This document shows, in pieces, positions 13,835 to 27,300 of a stretch of DNA of 64,000 nt. The first letter of the stretch is position 1; every line of letters starts with the position of its first letter. The stretch lies in assembly GCF_027942865.1 (NCBI RefSeq), contig NC_134517.1, positions 19,660,009 to 19,724,008 of the forward strand, read 5' to 3'. The stretch is from Odontesthes bonariensis. Lineage: Eukaryota > Chordata > Actinopteri > Atheriniformes > Atherinopsidae. The notes under the pieces are model-generated. The model was not told the DNA's origin and ran no database searches. It saw nothing but the letters and a program-made list of their open reading frames with translations. The translations under genes were made by a program, and so were the position numbers.

Positions 13835-15530
13835 CTACTAATATTAGTATTGTCCACCTGGCCCCAATTCTGATTTTCTGTCTAAATGTTTGTCAAAGTT
13901 TTTATCTCAGTTAGTGCTGTTAGTAGAGATAAAGTCATTGTAATGGGTGACTTTGATATTCATGTAGATTTTAAAAATGACTATAATGACTATATTCTAC
14001 TTTCTATATTAGATTCAATTAGATTTTTTCAAAGTGTTCACAGACACTCTGTTAATACCCTTGACCTTGTGCTGACTTATGACACTGAGAGTGAACCATT
14101 ATCAGTATTTCCCCATAACCCTGTCTTATCTGACCATTTTTTGATAACTTTTGAGTTTACATTACGTGACAGCATCTGAGAAGAAATTTTTTATAGTTAG
14201 TGTCTATCAGAACACGTTGTGACCAAATTTAAAGAAGTAATTCCATTATCATTTTCTTCACTGCCATGTACAACAACAGAGGACAGCTAAACTTTACTCC
14301 CTCAGAACTTGATTGTCTTGTTGACAGCACTGACATCAGTGGGAAGAAGCTGGCTCCTTGGTTTAATTCAGAGCTGCGTGCTTTAAAGCAGACTGTAAGA
14401 AAGTTGCAAAGAAAATGGCGTTCCTCTAATTTAGAAGAGTCTCAATTTGTCTGGAAAGATAGTCCAATAACATATGAGAAAGCCCTTCGTAAAGCCAGAA
14501 CTGCTTGTTATCCATCATTGATAGAAGAGAATAAGAACAATCCCAGGTTTCTTTTCAGCACTGTTCGCCAGGCTGACAAAGAGTCTGAGCTCTGTTGAGG
14601 CACGTATTCCTTCAACTCTCAGTAGTGATGGTTTCATGAGCTTCTTCACCAATAAAATTGTTTCTATTAGAGAGAGGATTCATGGAATATTTCCCACCAT
14701 TATCATGCATCATCAAGTGCAGCAGCTTAAGAAGTATCCTTAGAAACTGATTTGTATTTTGACATTTTTTGTACAGTCGAACTCTCTGAGAATCTCTTCT
14801 AAACCATCAAATTGTATTTTAGACCCAATCCCAACAAGGACTGTTCAAGGTGATTTTCCTCTTAGTCAATACTTCCATAGTGGATTTGATCAATCTGTCT
14901 TTGTATACAGACTATGTTCCACCGACTTTAAGGTTGCTGTAATTAAACCATGTGCGTCAAATGATAAATTCTTGTTAAAAAATAATCCAGGGTTCCTCAT
15001 TGTAGTACTAGAAGCCAGAGAAATGCCATCAAGAGTAAGTATATAATTAGACAGTTTCTCCCTGAAGAGCTCAGGTCCAAAGGCAACAAGAGCTATATGC
15101 CTAGATTGCTGGGGGATCTCCCATGATACCTTTTCTCACTCTGTTCTTTTTTTTCGATGTATACATATGACATTATTGTTGTCATCAATATGGGTTTCTC
15201 TTTCTCAGCCGGTATCTCTGGTATGTTGTTATGGCGTTTGTTGCCCCTCTCTCCTGTCCTTTCAAACCTCAGCTCAAGGTCAAAGTGGATGGCCACCCTT
15301 TTTGAGTCTCGTTCTGTCAGAGGTTTCAGTTTCAATGTGTTTGTTTCGTTAGCGAGGCTACTTTTTTAAAAACTTGACTTTGTATGTATGAATTGGGCTA
15401 ATGAGAAATGTAATCAATTGGATTTGATTGGATTATAACTGTATTACAATTAATTGGATTGTATCTTTGAAGTGCCCTGAGATTACATTTGTTGTCATAT
15501 GGTGCCTTATGAATAAAATTGAATTGAATT
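13835..15530 (+). mobile_element. L2-type LINE, degraded
   Basis: Translated fragments follow the order of an L2-like ORF2. An apurinic endonuclease part (VIVMGDFDIHVD and later LSDHFLITFEF; frames near 13886-14179) is followed by the linker before reverse transcriptase (APWFNSELRALK, 14266-14598). Then comes the start of the reverse transcriptase (LDPIPT, near 14820) and a 3' UTR ending in gaataaaattgaattgaatt. Several frameshifts and a large deletion of the reverse transcriptase make it dead. It separates the candidate left LTR from the Ty3 Pol fragment, so it probably inserted into the Ty3 element. Confidence 0.75.
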
Positions 15531-15682
15531 AACGTCTAAAACTTATTTGTTAATTCAAAACTCAAACTGTGTCACAGGTTAGGTAAATGTAGTGTTGGCA
15601 TGTCACTCCTAGTTTTGGTAAATCTCAGAAAACTTAAAAAAAAAAAAAAAATTTGTAAGCAACAATCCCATAAGCTTAATGC

Positions 15683-15991
15683 TTACTGGATGTACTGAGG
15701 GTTTGGGTTGCATGCTCTTCCAGGGTGTGTAGTGTAAGTACTGTTCCCTGGGCCATGAGAAGATGGAACAATGCCCCGGCTCATGTTTTGTGCATGGCTG
15801 AGTGTCTGTTCTTCAATGAGCATGTTCAGTAATGGAGGCTGGTGACTGGACTGCGGGAGTGAAGTCATGAGGATCTCTTTGTTGTGTGGTGGTCCAAAGA
15901 CTGTGAGAATATTCCTGCGGTTCCATCTGTACTCTCTTCCTTCTGTTTGGATAATGTACTGTAGTGGATAGTGTAGGTGTAAGATTGCCAT
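15683..15991 (-). pseudogene. Ty3-type Pol C-terminal fragment
   Basis: The minus-strand frame contains YIIQTEGREYRWNRRNI, which resembles the end of Ty3/gypsy Pol after the integrase, where a (Y/E)GxxYRRNRRHL motif is common. No protease, reverse transcriptase or RNase H lies nearby, so most of Pol is lost. It sits just left of a SINE and the Gag fragment. Confidence 0.5.
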
Positions 15992-16147
15992 CTTTTATGT
16001 GGGTTTGAATCCTGACCCCCCCTCCTTCATGAAAGGTACCAGCTCCAGGAGGGGTCCTTAGGCAAGACTACTTTACACTACCTGCCTCCCTGGGATATGA
16101 GTGTAAGTCACTTTGGATAAAAGCATCTGCATAATGCATAAACATGT
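15957..16147. repeat. tRNA-derived SINE
   Basis: A B-box-like gggtttgaatcc and the fish SINE tail block gtaagtcactttggataaaa followed by gcatctgcataatgcat identify this as a SINE of the common fish type. It lies between the Ty3 Pol and Gag fragments, so it probably inserted into that element or its deletion scar. Confidence 0.6.
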
Positions 16148-16278
16148 ACAACCTTTGGTTCCTTGCAGACTTCTTCGATTGCACCGAAGTGCTCACGACC
16201 AGTAGTTTGGAACTCTAATGTCTTTTTGTGACGTATTTGTGATAATTTGCAGCGTTTCTGAAAATGATTCCACTTTTT

Positions 16279-16767
16279 TCACTTGTGACATTGTTGACCA
16301 CAAATATTGCTTTTAGTTATTGAACGTGTCGTAAGTTGGTCTGCGTCTGTCTTGGTCTTTGATTTCTGTGACTGTCTCTTTCTTACTTTGTGTTGTAAAC
16401 TGTTCACTTTTGCAAGTGTTTGCTTTGGAGCTGCAAGAGCGTTTGTGTCTTGCTCAGTATGTTCATGTACATGACACATTTTAGTGGCTTTGGTTAATGT
16501 TAATTCATTGTCACGCAGGAGCTGCTTTCCCATTTTGTCACTGATTATGCCATACGCCACTCTGTCTCTGATTAGCTCGTCTCTGAGCCCACCAAATCTA
16601 CAGTTTTTTGCTCTCTTTTTTAGGTCAATCACATAAGCCTCTATCGCTTCATTAAGTCGTCGGTTTTGTGTATTGAATTTGTTTCCATTGTTATGTTTCT
16701 TTGAGGGTTGAACAGCTGGCAAAATTTTGTTTGAGACACTCAGGATCTTCTCTCGATTCAGCTCCAC
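16279..16767 (-). pseudogene. Ty3-type Gag fragment
   Basis: The 162-codon frame reads like a Ty3/gypsy Gag: RRLNEAIEAYVIDLKKRAK, GLRDELIRDRVAYGI and LLRDNELTLTKATKMC match the capsid region pattern. It ends with SNICGQQCHK, the start of a CCHC zinc knuckle. The frame lacks a credible start and is not followed by Pol, so it is a remnant. Confidence 0.7.
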
Positions 16768-17046
16768 TCACTAGTTGTCTGTTTTCACCCTCCCCTACAT
16801 AAATATACATATGCAGGTGTATACACGAAAGCATGTACCATCTCGATGGCTTCAGAACGGAGTATGAACGCTCGAGTTCAAGCATCTCTGTCAGAGTGTG
16901 CAGCTGCGATGGATAGATTGTATTCCTGCTCAAATACACAGCATTTTACAGCAACGTTTCCATTAAATATTAAATATTAGTATTATTCATGTTTACGAAA
17001 TCTTTCTGCCATGGGGCTTGACACTTGTTAGCATTTGCTAACTCAG

Positions 17047-17258
17047 GTGGTAATCTTGCTGTATATCTGAATGTGAAATGATTAACCATTGTTCAGTTCT
17101 TCTGTATACTGTTGAGACATAAGTGTTATGCTTGACTCAGGATTTCCTTATTGCAACTGTATTCAGGAACTTGTTAAAACATTACAGACAGTTTGCGTCA
17201 GACTTGTCTATTGTGAGAACGCGCATTGCTCAATTTGGCATGTGCAGCACAACATAGG
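17047..17258 (-). repeat. Candidate LTR (right copy) of Ty3-type element
   Basis: This is a direct repeat of 13553-13734. Because Gag reads on the minus strand, this copy would be the 5' LTR. Confidence 0.5.
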
Positions 17259-20200
17259 AAAATGTTCAACATACACTATTCCCAGTTCCCTTTCAATTGA
17301 ACTTTTCTGTCATCTCTGGTTTGTAATCTTAGGATACGCTTTGTAATCTTTGTGTGTTCGTAATGTTAATCTTCCCTCTACAACCCACTTCACAGAGATT
17401 TTTTGGGCAGTTAGAATACACCCCCAGACAAACAATTGCTCCCCAAGCTCCCAGTACCAAGAGTACCTGAACAGTTGTTTTGCGAGAAGGATCTGGAAAG
17501 AGATCGAGATGGACGCAGCCATGTCAATCTGAGACGCACTTACTTCTCTTTGGTAACAATGTTGACAGGTCTGTCATTTTTTTGGGTTACAACAGCTCCC
17601 CCTTGTGCTAATAATTGACAAGACTGAGAGAATAGACACCATGCAGGCTAGCTTTTCATTCAGACAAGGAACAGAAGACGGTACCGTCAGGCTGTGTCCA
17701 GTCTTTCTGAAAAAAAAAGACTATCAAAGGCAAAACAGAGCCATAAGGGAGTTGAGGGGACTTGTGGGTGAAAGCGAAGAAATTCATTGAGCTGAGGTGA
17801 GAGGAGCAGCGCCTCTGAGATGCCAAGAAGACATTTACTGTCTGGGAGAGATGTAACATATTCGTGTAGATGTCAGTTTGAGTGTCTCTCCTCAGTAGGT
17901 TATATCATTACCTCTGCCAGAACACATTATCCTCTTATTCTGGAGAGTGTTTTAATGCTAATTATGACCACTTGCGCTGTTTACTGTGAATGTAATTGTG
18001 CATGTATGTGACAAGATATTGACAGGGCATTGTTATACTCAGATACCACATTATGCATAAGCAAAGAGGCCCTTTGTTTAGCATGATGAAATAGGAAGTC
18101 AGCTGCTAACATGATCAATGCTTCCATGGTGCGGTCTTATCAGATATGATGTGTTGCTTGTTCACTGTCTGAGTGCATAAACATTGTGACATTTGCTATT
18201 CTGAGCTAATGTGAGTGTCTTTTTTTGCAGGTTTGTAGTGTTGAATACTGATATTTTGACCTGATGATGAGACTAGATAGACTTTGACATCAAGGGATCA
18301 CCAAATTAATAAATATCTGTTCCCACAGTAAGCTAGTGGCAAATCATTCTGTTGTCAACTTTACTTGTTGTATACCTTACTTTAGGATTGTATTGGAAAC
18401 AATCTATATATATATATTGTTGTGCACGTTCATCTGGTATTCCTTTCAGTGAGAAAACATTTGACCCTGTTTAAAGCAGAAAAATGATGGGATAAGCAAT
18501 TCACTTGAAATCTTCCTCCGGATATCACAAAATTCTGCGCTGGATTTTATTACAATCTAGAGTTGTTGCGAAGAGAAAAAAAATCTCCTCATGTTGGTGC
18601 TTGAGTAAGAGTTGAGAGATCACTAAGAAGTGAAAATAAGCATAATGTTGGCGGTGTGCCATTCGGGAGTGTCACTAAACCAGATAAGCTGCTTGCACAC
18701 CCAAACGCATACCTCAATGAAATACAATTGATCAGTGTCTCCAATTGTGCATATTGAGTCGTGTCCCCTCAGTTTCAATTCTCTTAAAGTGGCTTAAAGC
18801 TTGTAACTTATATCCCAGGTGTTTAATTTGTTGTAATGTTACTCTGTATGTGTTTCACATGGATTTGACACAGGTATTTTTTGTTTGGATATTTTTGCCA
18901 CAATGCTGTTGTTTTTGTTGTTCAAGAAGCAGAAGATATTGTAGAACTAGCCACAACTTCCATCAACATGTTACTACCAATGAGTATTGATGACTTATTA
19001 CTGCATTACTCATAGGTAGAACCCCCACCCTGCTATTGTCTTGGCCATTATTTTGATTTCAACAATACATTTATAAAGTTTTCTTAAAACTTTACATGTG
19101 TGCAAAATGAAGTCTCAAAACATGTGTTCTGTAACCAAAACCTCCACAGACTGACATATAAACACCAGCCAGGTACTTAAAACTACCTTTCTGACTGTGC
19201 TCAGAGCTGAGGGTGTGTCAGAGCCACATTTTCCCATGATTAAATAAACACAACGACAAAGGGAAAACAGTAACAGCTACTCTACCCGGCTTGTGAAAGT
19301 GCCTGGACATTTCTGATATGTCCAATCCCATCATGGCACACAAGGGCCAGAACATCAAGCTGATGTTAAATCAGATCTGGAATGAGACCACAGCAATATA
19401 GAAAACCAGCTCAAAGTGTCCAGCAACAAGCGAGCAAACACACATGGGTTTAGGAAAGCGAGGGATCATAGATGTAGCCTTGTAAATCCTGCTTTTTCAC
19501 AATGAACTGGGAGCAACGGTACTGCTGCCAAAACAAAAACTAATGTTATGAATGTTTTATATTTAAATCCCAGAGATTTTCTTCGGGGGAAAGAGCATAA
19601 TGGGGTGGCAGGTGCGGACACTAGTTTACCCCAGCTACATGCCACAAAATTCAGTGTTTGTTGACACTGTCAAGCACATGGGAGTGGCATTACAGGAAAG
19701 TCGGGAAAAAGCCAGTCAAACAGACCGTGAAGGGCTCGCATTGTTTCTTCTTTGTTCTCAAAGTAAAGCAGCACATCATCTTTTTGAGACTGGGAGGACT
19801 ACAGTCTGCTTTGAGAGTCCTCAGTGTACCATAAGTTTCTCACATCTTTCAGATAAGCCCAGAGTTTTTACCTTAAGTTTGTACATAAGTGTTAGGTCAT
19901 CAAACAAAAGAATTTCTCTGAAGTGGAGTAATTTGGTGTCATGGCCTGTTTCTGCAAAAGTAAAAGGAATAACTAAGTCTTTTATACAGATGGGGTGTTA
20001 AATTTTGATGGGGCGGATCCCGAGAGAAATGAAGAAAGGAACTACTTTCTTCTTATCTCTGGTTTATATTTTCTGTGATATCCAACAACTTATTAAAGAG
20101 ATTCATGTTTCCTCTTGCATTTAGAAGCCCTATTTAATTTAAGCTATGATTTAGCGGGCACTCTACTTTGGGACATTTTACTAAGAATGATCAAATAATG

Positions 20201-20520
20201 CCTGAAGTGTATAACCCACAGACATCAACAGTTATTTGTTGTCCTATTTGGTCTGTCAGGGCTAGTTGTTCTACTGGGTTTTTCCTTGCGTCTTCGTCTT
20301 CAGGATGTGAAAATGCTCCAATGTTGAATTGAAACAGCCAATAAACTCATGCGGAATTTCACAGCAATTGTTTTATGTCAAGTTCTGTATGGTGAGTGGA
20401 GGCACTATTGAGAAATGTTCCTGTTTTAGATCACAAATTAACTGTATGTACCCACACATGCACTCACTGTATACTCTAATATACAGATCTTTCGTGTTCA
20501 TATAGAGTTGAAATGTTTTG
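17259..20520. other. Gene-free stretch
   Basis: I see no supported gene. The longest frame (19600-20001, 133 codons) has no recognisable domain and no splice partners. Confidence 0.5.
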
Positions 20521-20536
20521 CTTTTTTTTTTCAAAG

Positions 20537-20542
20537 TTTATT
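20537..20542 (-). promoter_or_regulatory. AATAAA on the minus strand; possible 3' end of cd101-like gene
   Basis: On the minus strand the sequence reads AATAAA followed within a few bases by a run of A (plus-strand T run 20522-20531). It lies about 770 bp after the stop codon of the cd101-like gene, so it could end that 3' UTR. The flanking sequence and A-tail also look like the 3' end of an old retroelement. I cannot choose between these. Confidence 0.3.
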
Positions 20543-21313
20543 TCACATTTTGACAAATTACATTTCCTCCAAACATGTTCAAAAAGGAGCAGGTGGCAGA
20601 ATAAGCTTATACATTCCTTGCCCATTACATGACTCAATTTAAAATCTATTATTTACACTAATTACAGTTTCAAAACACTGTTCAGTTTTCTTCTTTCAAA
20701 AGACACAAAATAACAACCATATCTCTGTATTTTTACAGTCCTGGATTAAACAGCTGCTCTTCATCTTGTTATTTATTCAAAATATGTATTTGTAAAAAAA
20801 TTTTAAAAAATATACATTTTGCTTTGGAAACACGAAAAAAAGTAACAGCAGCAGAAACAATGCATTGCGTGTGTTGCGTGACAAAGTTACCCTCTGTGCG
20901 TGACTGTGACAACTCATCAGATATGCAGACGACTCTGTCTTTTCTTGCAAACCACAGAGCACTTCCTGGTTGATTCGTAGACATATTACTCATATAGAAA
21001 GACGGTTATAACCTATCACACAAGCTGCTGCAGTAGATGCGCTTAACTTTGACTGATTTCTATCAAAAAAATACTGTATAAAGTTGTCCTCTATGTTGCA
21101 ACATAAATAGGTTAACAGAACATTTCTGTGCATGTGTAAAGGCACAAAGTATCTGCTGCATTTTTCTACTTCCCATTACAGTAAAATGTGATCGTACAGT
21201 GATAACTGCCTCAAAGCTTAAAACATGTACAGTTGAACTTTTTAAATTCTGAAACAATTTTTGCATGCACTGCTCAGCACAACCCCCCCTCTTCTTCCTC
21301 CAATCTCTGAGGT

Positions 21314-24300
21314 TCAGTTCTCTGCATTGGGTTTGGTGGACATAAGGGGTTGCTCAGTCCAGAGAGACGAGGCTGACTTCTTTCCTCTCGAGTCCTTGCT
21401 CCTGCATATCTTTAGCACCAATAAAGTTATGACTAAGAGTGCGACGGTGACAAGAACTATAACTACCACCATCCAGATGCCGGACGTGCATTCTGCAACG
21501 GCTTGAACCTCTCCTGAAATAAAGATGATGAAAAACACATTTCAACATTGATAAATTCACAAGGCTTTCACAAGAAGAAGATGATGCTAATCGCATTAAT
21601 AAACGCTCATCCTCTGTGTAAACAGTGACAGCCCAGTTTCCTGACTTCCTCCATCCGTGAAAGACAGAGATGGGAACCACTCCTCTACCTCACAGAAATA
21701 CGGGCCACTATTTTCAGGACCAGGATTCAAGACTGTGAGGCTGAATTGTCTGGGGAGAGGGTGACCAAAGTTTAGATTACCCTTCTTTAACCTGGCTTGT
21801 AAAATGGGATTTTGGTAAACTGTGAAAACAGGATGTTGTTCAGTTTCTGTATCTTTCCCTCAAAACCATGTTACCTGGAACTTGGATTAAATGCTGGCTC
21901 GTTGGGTGATGCGGCAGGGGATGGTGAAATCCACTGCTTTGCTGATGTTTAGCTCGAACTCAAAGTTTCATTTAATTAGATTTATGCTTTGTAGGGCAAA
22001 ATAATCAATGGGACTTTAATTACATTTCGGGGGGGGACACAAACAGACAAGTGAGAAATCAGTGAACAGGGAGGGAGATTGCAATGCTCTGCAAAGAACA
22101 GGCATGGAAGTCGCAATAAAAATACTCTCATACTAACAGGGGCAGTAAGGAGGAAAAAGTAAAAGTGGTGAACATTCCAGCAACAGTAACTGAGTGATTC
22201 ACCAGAGGAGAAGTGGTCATGTTTCTGAGAGACAGCTAAGTGGTTTTGTGCAACAACAATTCAGCAAAATGCATGGGAATGTGACAACATACGCGCACAA
22301 CCTGCCTCAATACCTAAAATAAGGATTTGGGTAAAAATGCTGTTACATTGTGTTAAATGAGATTATCCAAACCCCTCTCACTTGCCTTGGTAAAATGCAA
22401 CAACTACATAAACACATGCAACACTAAGCCACCTACAGACCGTTCTAAAATATGCAGTCCTACCTTTTACAGTTACAGTCAGTACCATGGCGCCAGAACT
22501 CTCAGAGGCCTTCTGCTGCCAGTGACCTTCATTGTCCAGCTGGTATTTCTCAACCTGACACCAATAGGTCCCACTGTCGTCTTCATGGGTCCCCTGAATC
22601 CTGAGGCGATAGCTGCTCTGTGTGGGTCTGGAGAGACGAAGCCGTCCCTGCAGGCCTCTGAGCGCCTGGTTCTCTGGGAAACTCAGCAGGCCAGTGTGAT
22701 CGAGCTCCACCAGGGAGCCATTGGTGGAGGAGTTTTGAGGTGCGTAGAACCAGGTGGCTTTGTAGAAAAAGGAAGCACCAGATGCACCTGAGATGATGTT
22801 GCATCTGAGTTCTACTTCGTCTCCCTCTGTGGCATTCAACTGCTGTTCTTTGTTATCTAAAACAAGGTCGCTGGCTAAAGAACAAGGATGAAAAGAGACA
22901 GAAAAAAGTTCAATCAGAGCAATGCCATATCAATTTTTTATTTATTTTTTTGCTTAATGGTATGCACTGAGTTTTTGTCAGTTACACGTGATGTAGCATT
23001 TGAATCTTTTAGCGACCTGAAAGGGAAAAATCTTACTGGGCTCAGTAACAGTTAGCGCTGTGGTCGTAGACATCGCAGGGAGCGAATACCAATCTCCATG
23101 AGGATCTTGTAGCCACTCCACCACCTGGCATACGTACGAGCCTTTGTCTGAGATTCTAGCTTGCCGAATGGTCATCTCAAAAGTGGGCCCTTCAGCTCTC
23201 CTGGTGCTGATTCGCTGTCTGTACTTCAGCTCTGTCTGGGGCCCGAATGTTACAAGAGCATTCCGGTCCGAGCTCATTATTGTCTTATTTACTGCTCTCT
23301 GCTGGAGCAGCCAGGTCACAGCAAATAGAGAAGACGCCGAGGATACTGCTGTAACCGAGCACTTCATTTCTATGTCAGCGTTGGTATTTTGTGCCATGTT
23401 CGGGCTGGAGGACAAAGCAAGCTTGCTCGCTAGAGGAGGGAGACAAAAATTGTCATGAAATGGTGAGAAAAGAGAGAGATAGAGCAAAAATAACAGTTCC
23501 GACGCAAATATGCTTGAGAGATGGTGTGGAACGCCGCAATTGAAACAGTTGCTGTACCTGGGTTGCGCACCATCACATTCAGTAGGTTGGATGGAGACAG
23601 CTTCTTGTGTACATTCTCCAGGAAGGCCGTCACACTACACTGGTAGATCCCTTTCTCCCTTTGGCTGGCGCGTACGATTTGCAGATAGTGAACGACTACA
23701 TTGTCTCGCTTCTCTACTCTCACCTGGTAGTGGTGTGTGTTTCCATTCCAGCTGATGGTGCCATCGAAGTAGAGCATCACAATGTTGTCTATGGTTGAGT
23801 CACGTTGCAGGCTCCAGGTCAGAGTTAAGGGCATGTGTGGCCCTTTTACCTGGCACATGAGCACCACAGGGTCTCCCACAGTCACTTGGGTGTCGCGACT
23901 TTTCAGAGACACTGTCACCAGGGAATCTAGGGCACAAGTCCAACTCGTATTAATATGATACACGATCAGTTTTAAAAATAAGAAAGCAATGTGAACACAT
24001 GACATTTCCAAATGACTGTCTCCTTGTACTCTCGTTTATGCACTTATCGTTTTGCAATTCATCCTTGGTGTGATCTGTGGGACTTCAAACTCTTTTACAC
24101 ACAACAAAAAAAAATGTAACAAAAGCCACACAACGTGTATAAAAAAAAGAAACTTCCAAGAGCATCATATGTCCTGTTACATTCAATATTTTGCCCTCAG
24201 GTAGCACGAGAGGGAAGCTCATGCAGTGCAGAAAATCAAAGGGCGCCTCCACTTTGGTGCTCACTAAAATTTTAAATATAAAATTTAACGAGATGGTAGT

Positions 24301-27300
24301 GTTACAGACAAAAGATTAGAGGGGCTGTTAATGCCTTTGGATCATATTTCATGTCATATTGTCAAGATATGTCATGGAGCAAAATTCTCAGCTTGATCAG
24401 AATCCCCATCCTTAGCTCTGCCTCACAGTCTTTTGTTCTTACGCACTTGTTGACGTATAAGTTCAATAGAATTTGACATGACACGTTCTCAAAATAAAGA
24501 ATAATCAAAGCACTCGAATATGTACTGTAGGCATCATCATTTGATGAGACAGACGGAAGCATATCTTACCAACAGAATTCACAGTCACATCGGCACTCTT
24601 TGATTGGCTGTGAGTCTTGCCGTCAGATTTCCATTCCGACACAGAGCACTGGTAGACGCCGGAATCAGATGGCGTGACCTCATCGAGCTCCAAGACGAAG
24701 GTGTCAGTTGCTGGACGCATCGCTCTTGCTTTACGACTCGTGAACTTGGATGCTTTCACCATGACACCATCCTTACTGAGACTGATGACATCGGTGAAAA
24801 GAGCCGTTGGTGTGTCTGCAGATTTGAATTGCCAAGTGACTGACAGCTGACCTTGAACCCCGCCCACTTTGATTGCGAGCTTAAACTCGCCCCCTTCTGT
24901 AACTCTTAGTGCGGTGTCTGCCATTTGGACTGAGAGCTCGCTTTCTGTAAAGAGATAAGGCAGTAGACAGATCGCGTGACTCAGTTTGAGAAGATAACAG
25001 TAGAAAATAAAAATTTCATTCACATTAATACAAACATTTCTTAATAAATATTAAGTTCATAGGAGATAGAATATGAGAAAAGAGAAATTGAATCCTGTGC
25101 GTCTCAGTCAGTATGGGTTTGCTTGAACAAACCTGCGACTGAAATCTCAATCTTCTGAGGGTTGGAGTCCTGGGCTGCCCCCTGTGTGAAGACTCCATCA
25201 TTGTCTCTCTCTTGAGGCCATGCTCTACAGACGTAGTCTCCCTGGTCCTCAGTTCTGACAGGCTTTAAGATGAGTTGATAATCTCTGTTCCCAATTCGCG
25301 TAGCTCTTAGCTCCCCTTGATTCTGCCGACCACTGTACTCAGACGGCACCAACAGAATGCCAGTAGGGCCGATGCGGGCCAGCTCGATTTCTCCCCGGAG
25401 CCACGCTACAGAGAAGAACCTTCCCTCCAGGTTCTGCGTGTCGATGCTGCAGGACACCAACAGTTCCTGCCCCTCCAGCATAGTTGACTGCGGTGTTGAG
25501 ATTCTCACCGCCAGTGATAACATGTCTGGTGACACCTCTACACAGGGAAATAAAAATAAAAAACAGTGAGAAAAAAGAGACTCATAACAAGATGTGCCAC
25601 TTATATGATGGGACAAAATCATTTTCAGAGGCTGCTGCTTCTAACCTCTGGCTTTGACGTTCAGGGTAATTTTCTCCGCATCCTTCTGAATGATGGAGTA
25701 CCAGGAACGATCAGGATCTTGAATCCACTCCTGAGCCTGGCAGTAGATCGTACCATTATCTGACAGCTCAAGCTGAGCCATCTTTAGCCTGTATGTGGCC
25801 TCTCCTAATTTGTCTAAGCTAATGAGTCCTTCCTTGTAACGCTGCTCAAACCCCAGTCCGGGGCTCAGCGTGAAATCTCTCTCCAGAGAAATGATAGGCT
25901 GAGCGTTGTCCTCTCCATCTTTATGAAGATACCAAGTGACAGACAGATGGGTGTGCTGGATGGTGTTGCAGGAGGCTTGGCATGTCAGAGTGAGAGCTTC
26001 ACCTTCGTTGTACCTCAAGGAGGTGGTGGAGTCACGAGATGAAACACTTAGGGAGTTGTCGATCACTACGGCACCACACGAACGATAAGAACATGAAAAG
26101 TCACTCGCATTTTGTATTTTTTTTGTTTTCTGAGGCATTATAATATGTGAATACAGATATATTGTGCATTAACTTATAAGCAGAATAGTGATCGGTTACC
26201 TTTAACATCTGTTGTAGCACTGTAGGTTCCATCATAACGATATTCTGAATTGATTACACTACATACATACTTCCCTTCATCATCTTTGCGCAGGCTTTTT
26301 ATCTCGAAGAGGACCGAGGTCGGATTTACATGTGTCAGAGAAACGTCCTTGCTACTGATGCGTCTCTGATAAACTGCATAGCTGAAATCTGGGTTTTTGG
26401 AGCTGACGATGTTTTTATCTGGAAAACCGGGATTTTTCAAGGAGAATTCGAAATCTTGTTGTGCACTTTCGCTGGAGAAGCCACTCACATTGCAGGAGAT
26501 GGAGAGCCCAGTGCCGACCACACGATACAGAGGCCCGGCCTGCACTTCAGTATTCACTCGAGCTTCTGCTGAGCGAGGCACAGACAAAACAGAAGTTAGT
26601 CAGACGAATGCTTCAATCCAAAGTGGCAGTAACATGTCCTGTATCTCTGTATTGCATGAATATTCAAATCTTTATTGCCTTTTAGTTCTACTGCGCACTG
26701 CAAAAAAAAAAAAAATACCAGCCTTTTTTTTCAATGTGAAGTGGTTATTCACCATGTATAGTGATGTTACAGGGAATCTTCATTTATAGAAAGCAGGCTA
26801 TGATTGCAACTTTATTAAAATAATGGAAAAATGTTCAATGGAAGTTTTTTTTGGCTGCATTAATTAAATTGCTATTAAAGAATGAGATCCTATCAAAGCA
26901 GAGTAATCAATTGTGGATTACTCTTCTCAAGACAGTGGTCCTTCCTAAATGCACTTTATTTAACCATAATATTGGGATCTTAGCATACATGTTACCTTAC
27001 ATACAGACATATAGCTGATTAATGTACATCACAATATTCAGTAGTGGAATTTTCCAGATAAATGGACAGTGAATTCGAATGAGTTCAACTCTCAGTTAAA
27101 TTGAAAGCACGGATTATCGCACCTTTTTTTTTCAAATTCATAGTGCCATTTCAATCAAGAGAATAGGTTTTTCGAACTGAGCAGCGAATAATCTAATCCA
27201 TTTTTACTTGGGATAAAAACACATCAGAGCCCACTGCAACTGCGGGAATTAAATATGCAACTTACCGCAGCGCAAGAGTAGACCCACCCAGAGGAGCAAA

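Noticed and set aside
19600-20001. 133-codon open frame on the plus strand
   Set aside because: It has no recognisable domain, no upstream or downstream exons, and its composition resembles the surrounding noncoding DNA.
22357-22791. 144-codon plus-strand frame
   Set aside because: It is antisense to Ig domain 7 of the cd101-like gene; the minus-strand reading has domain and splice support.
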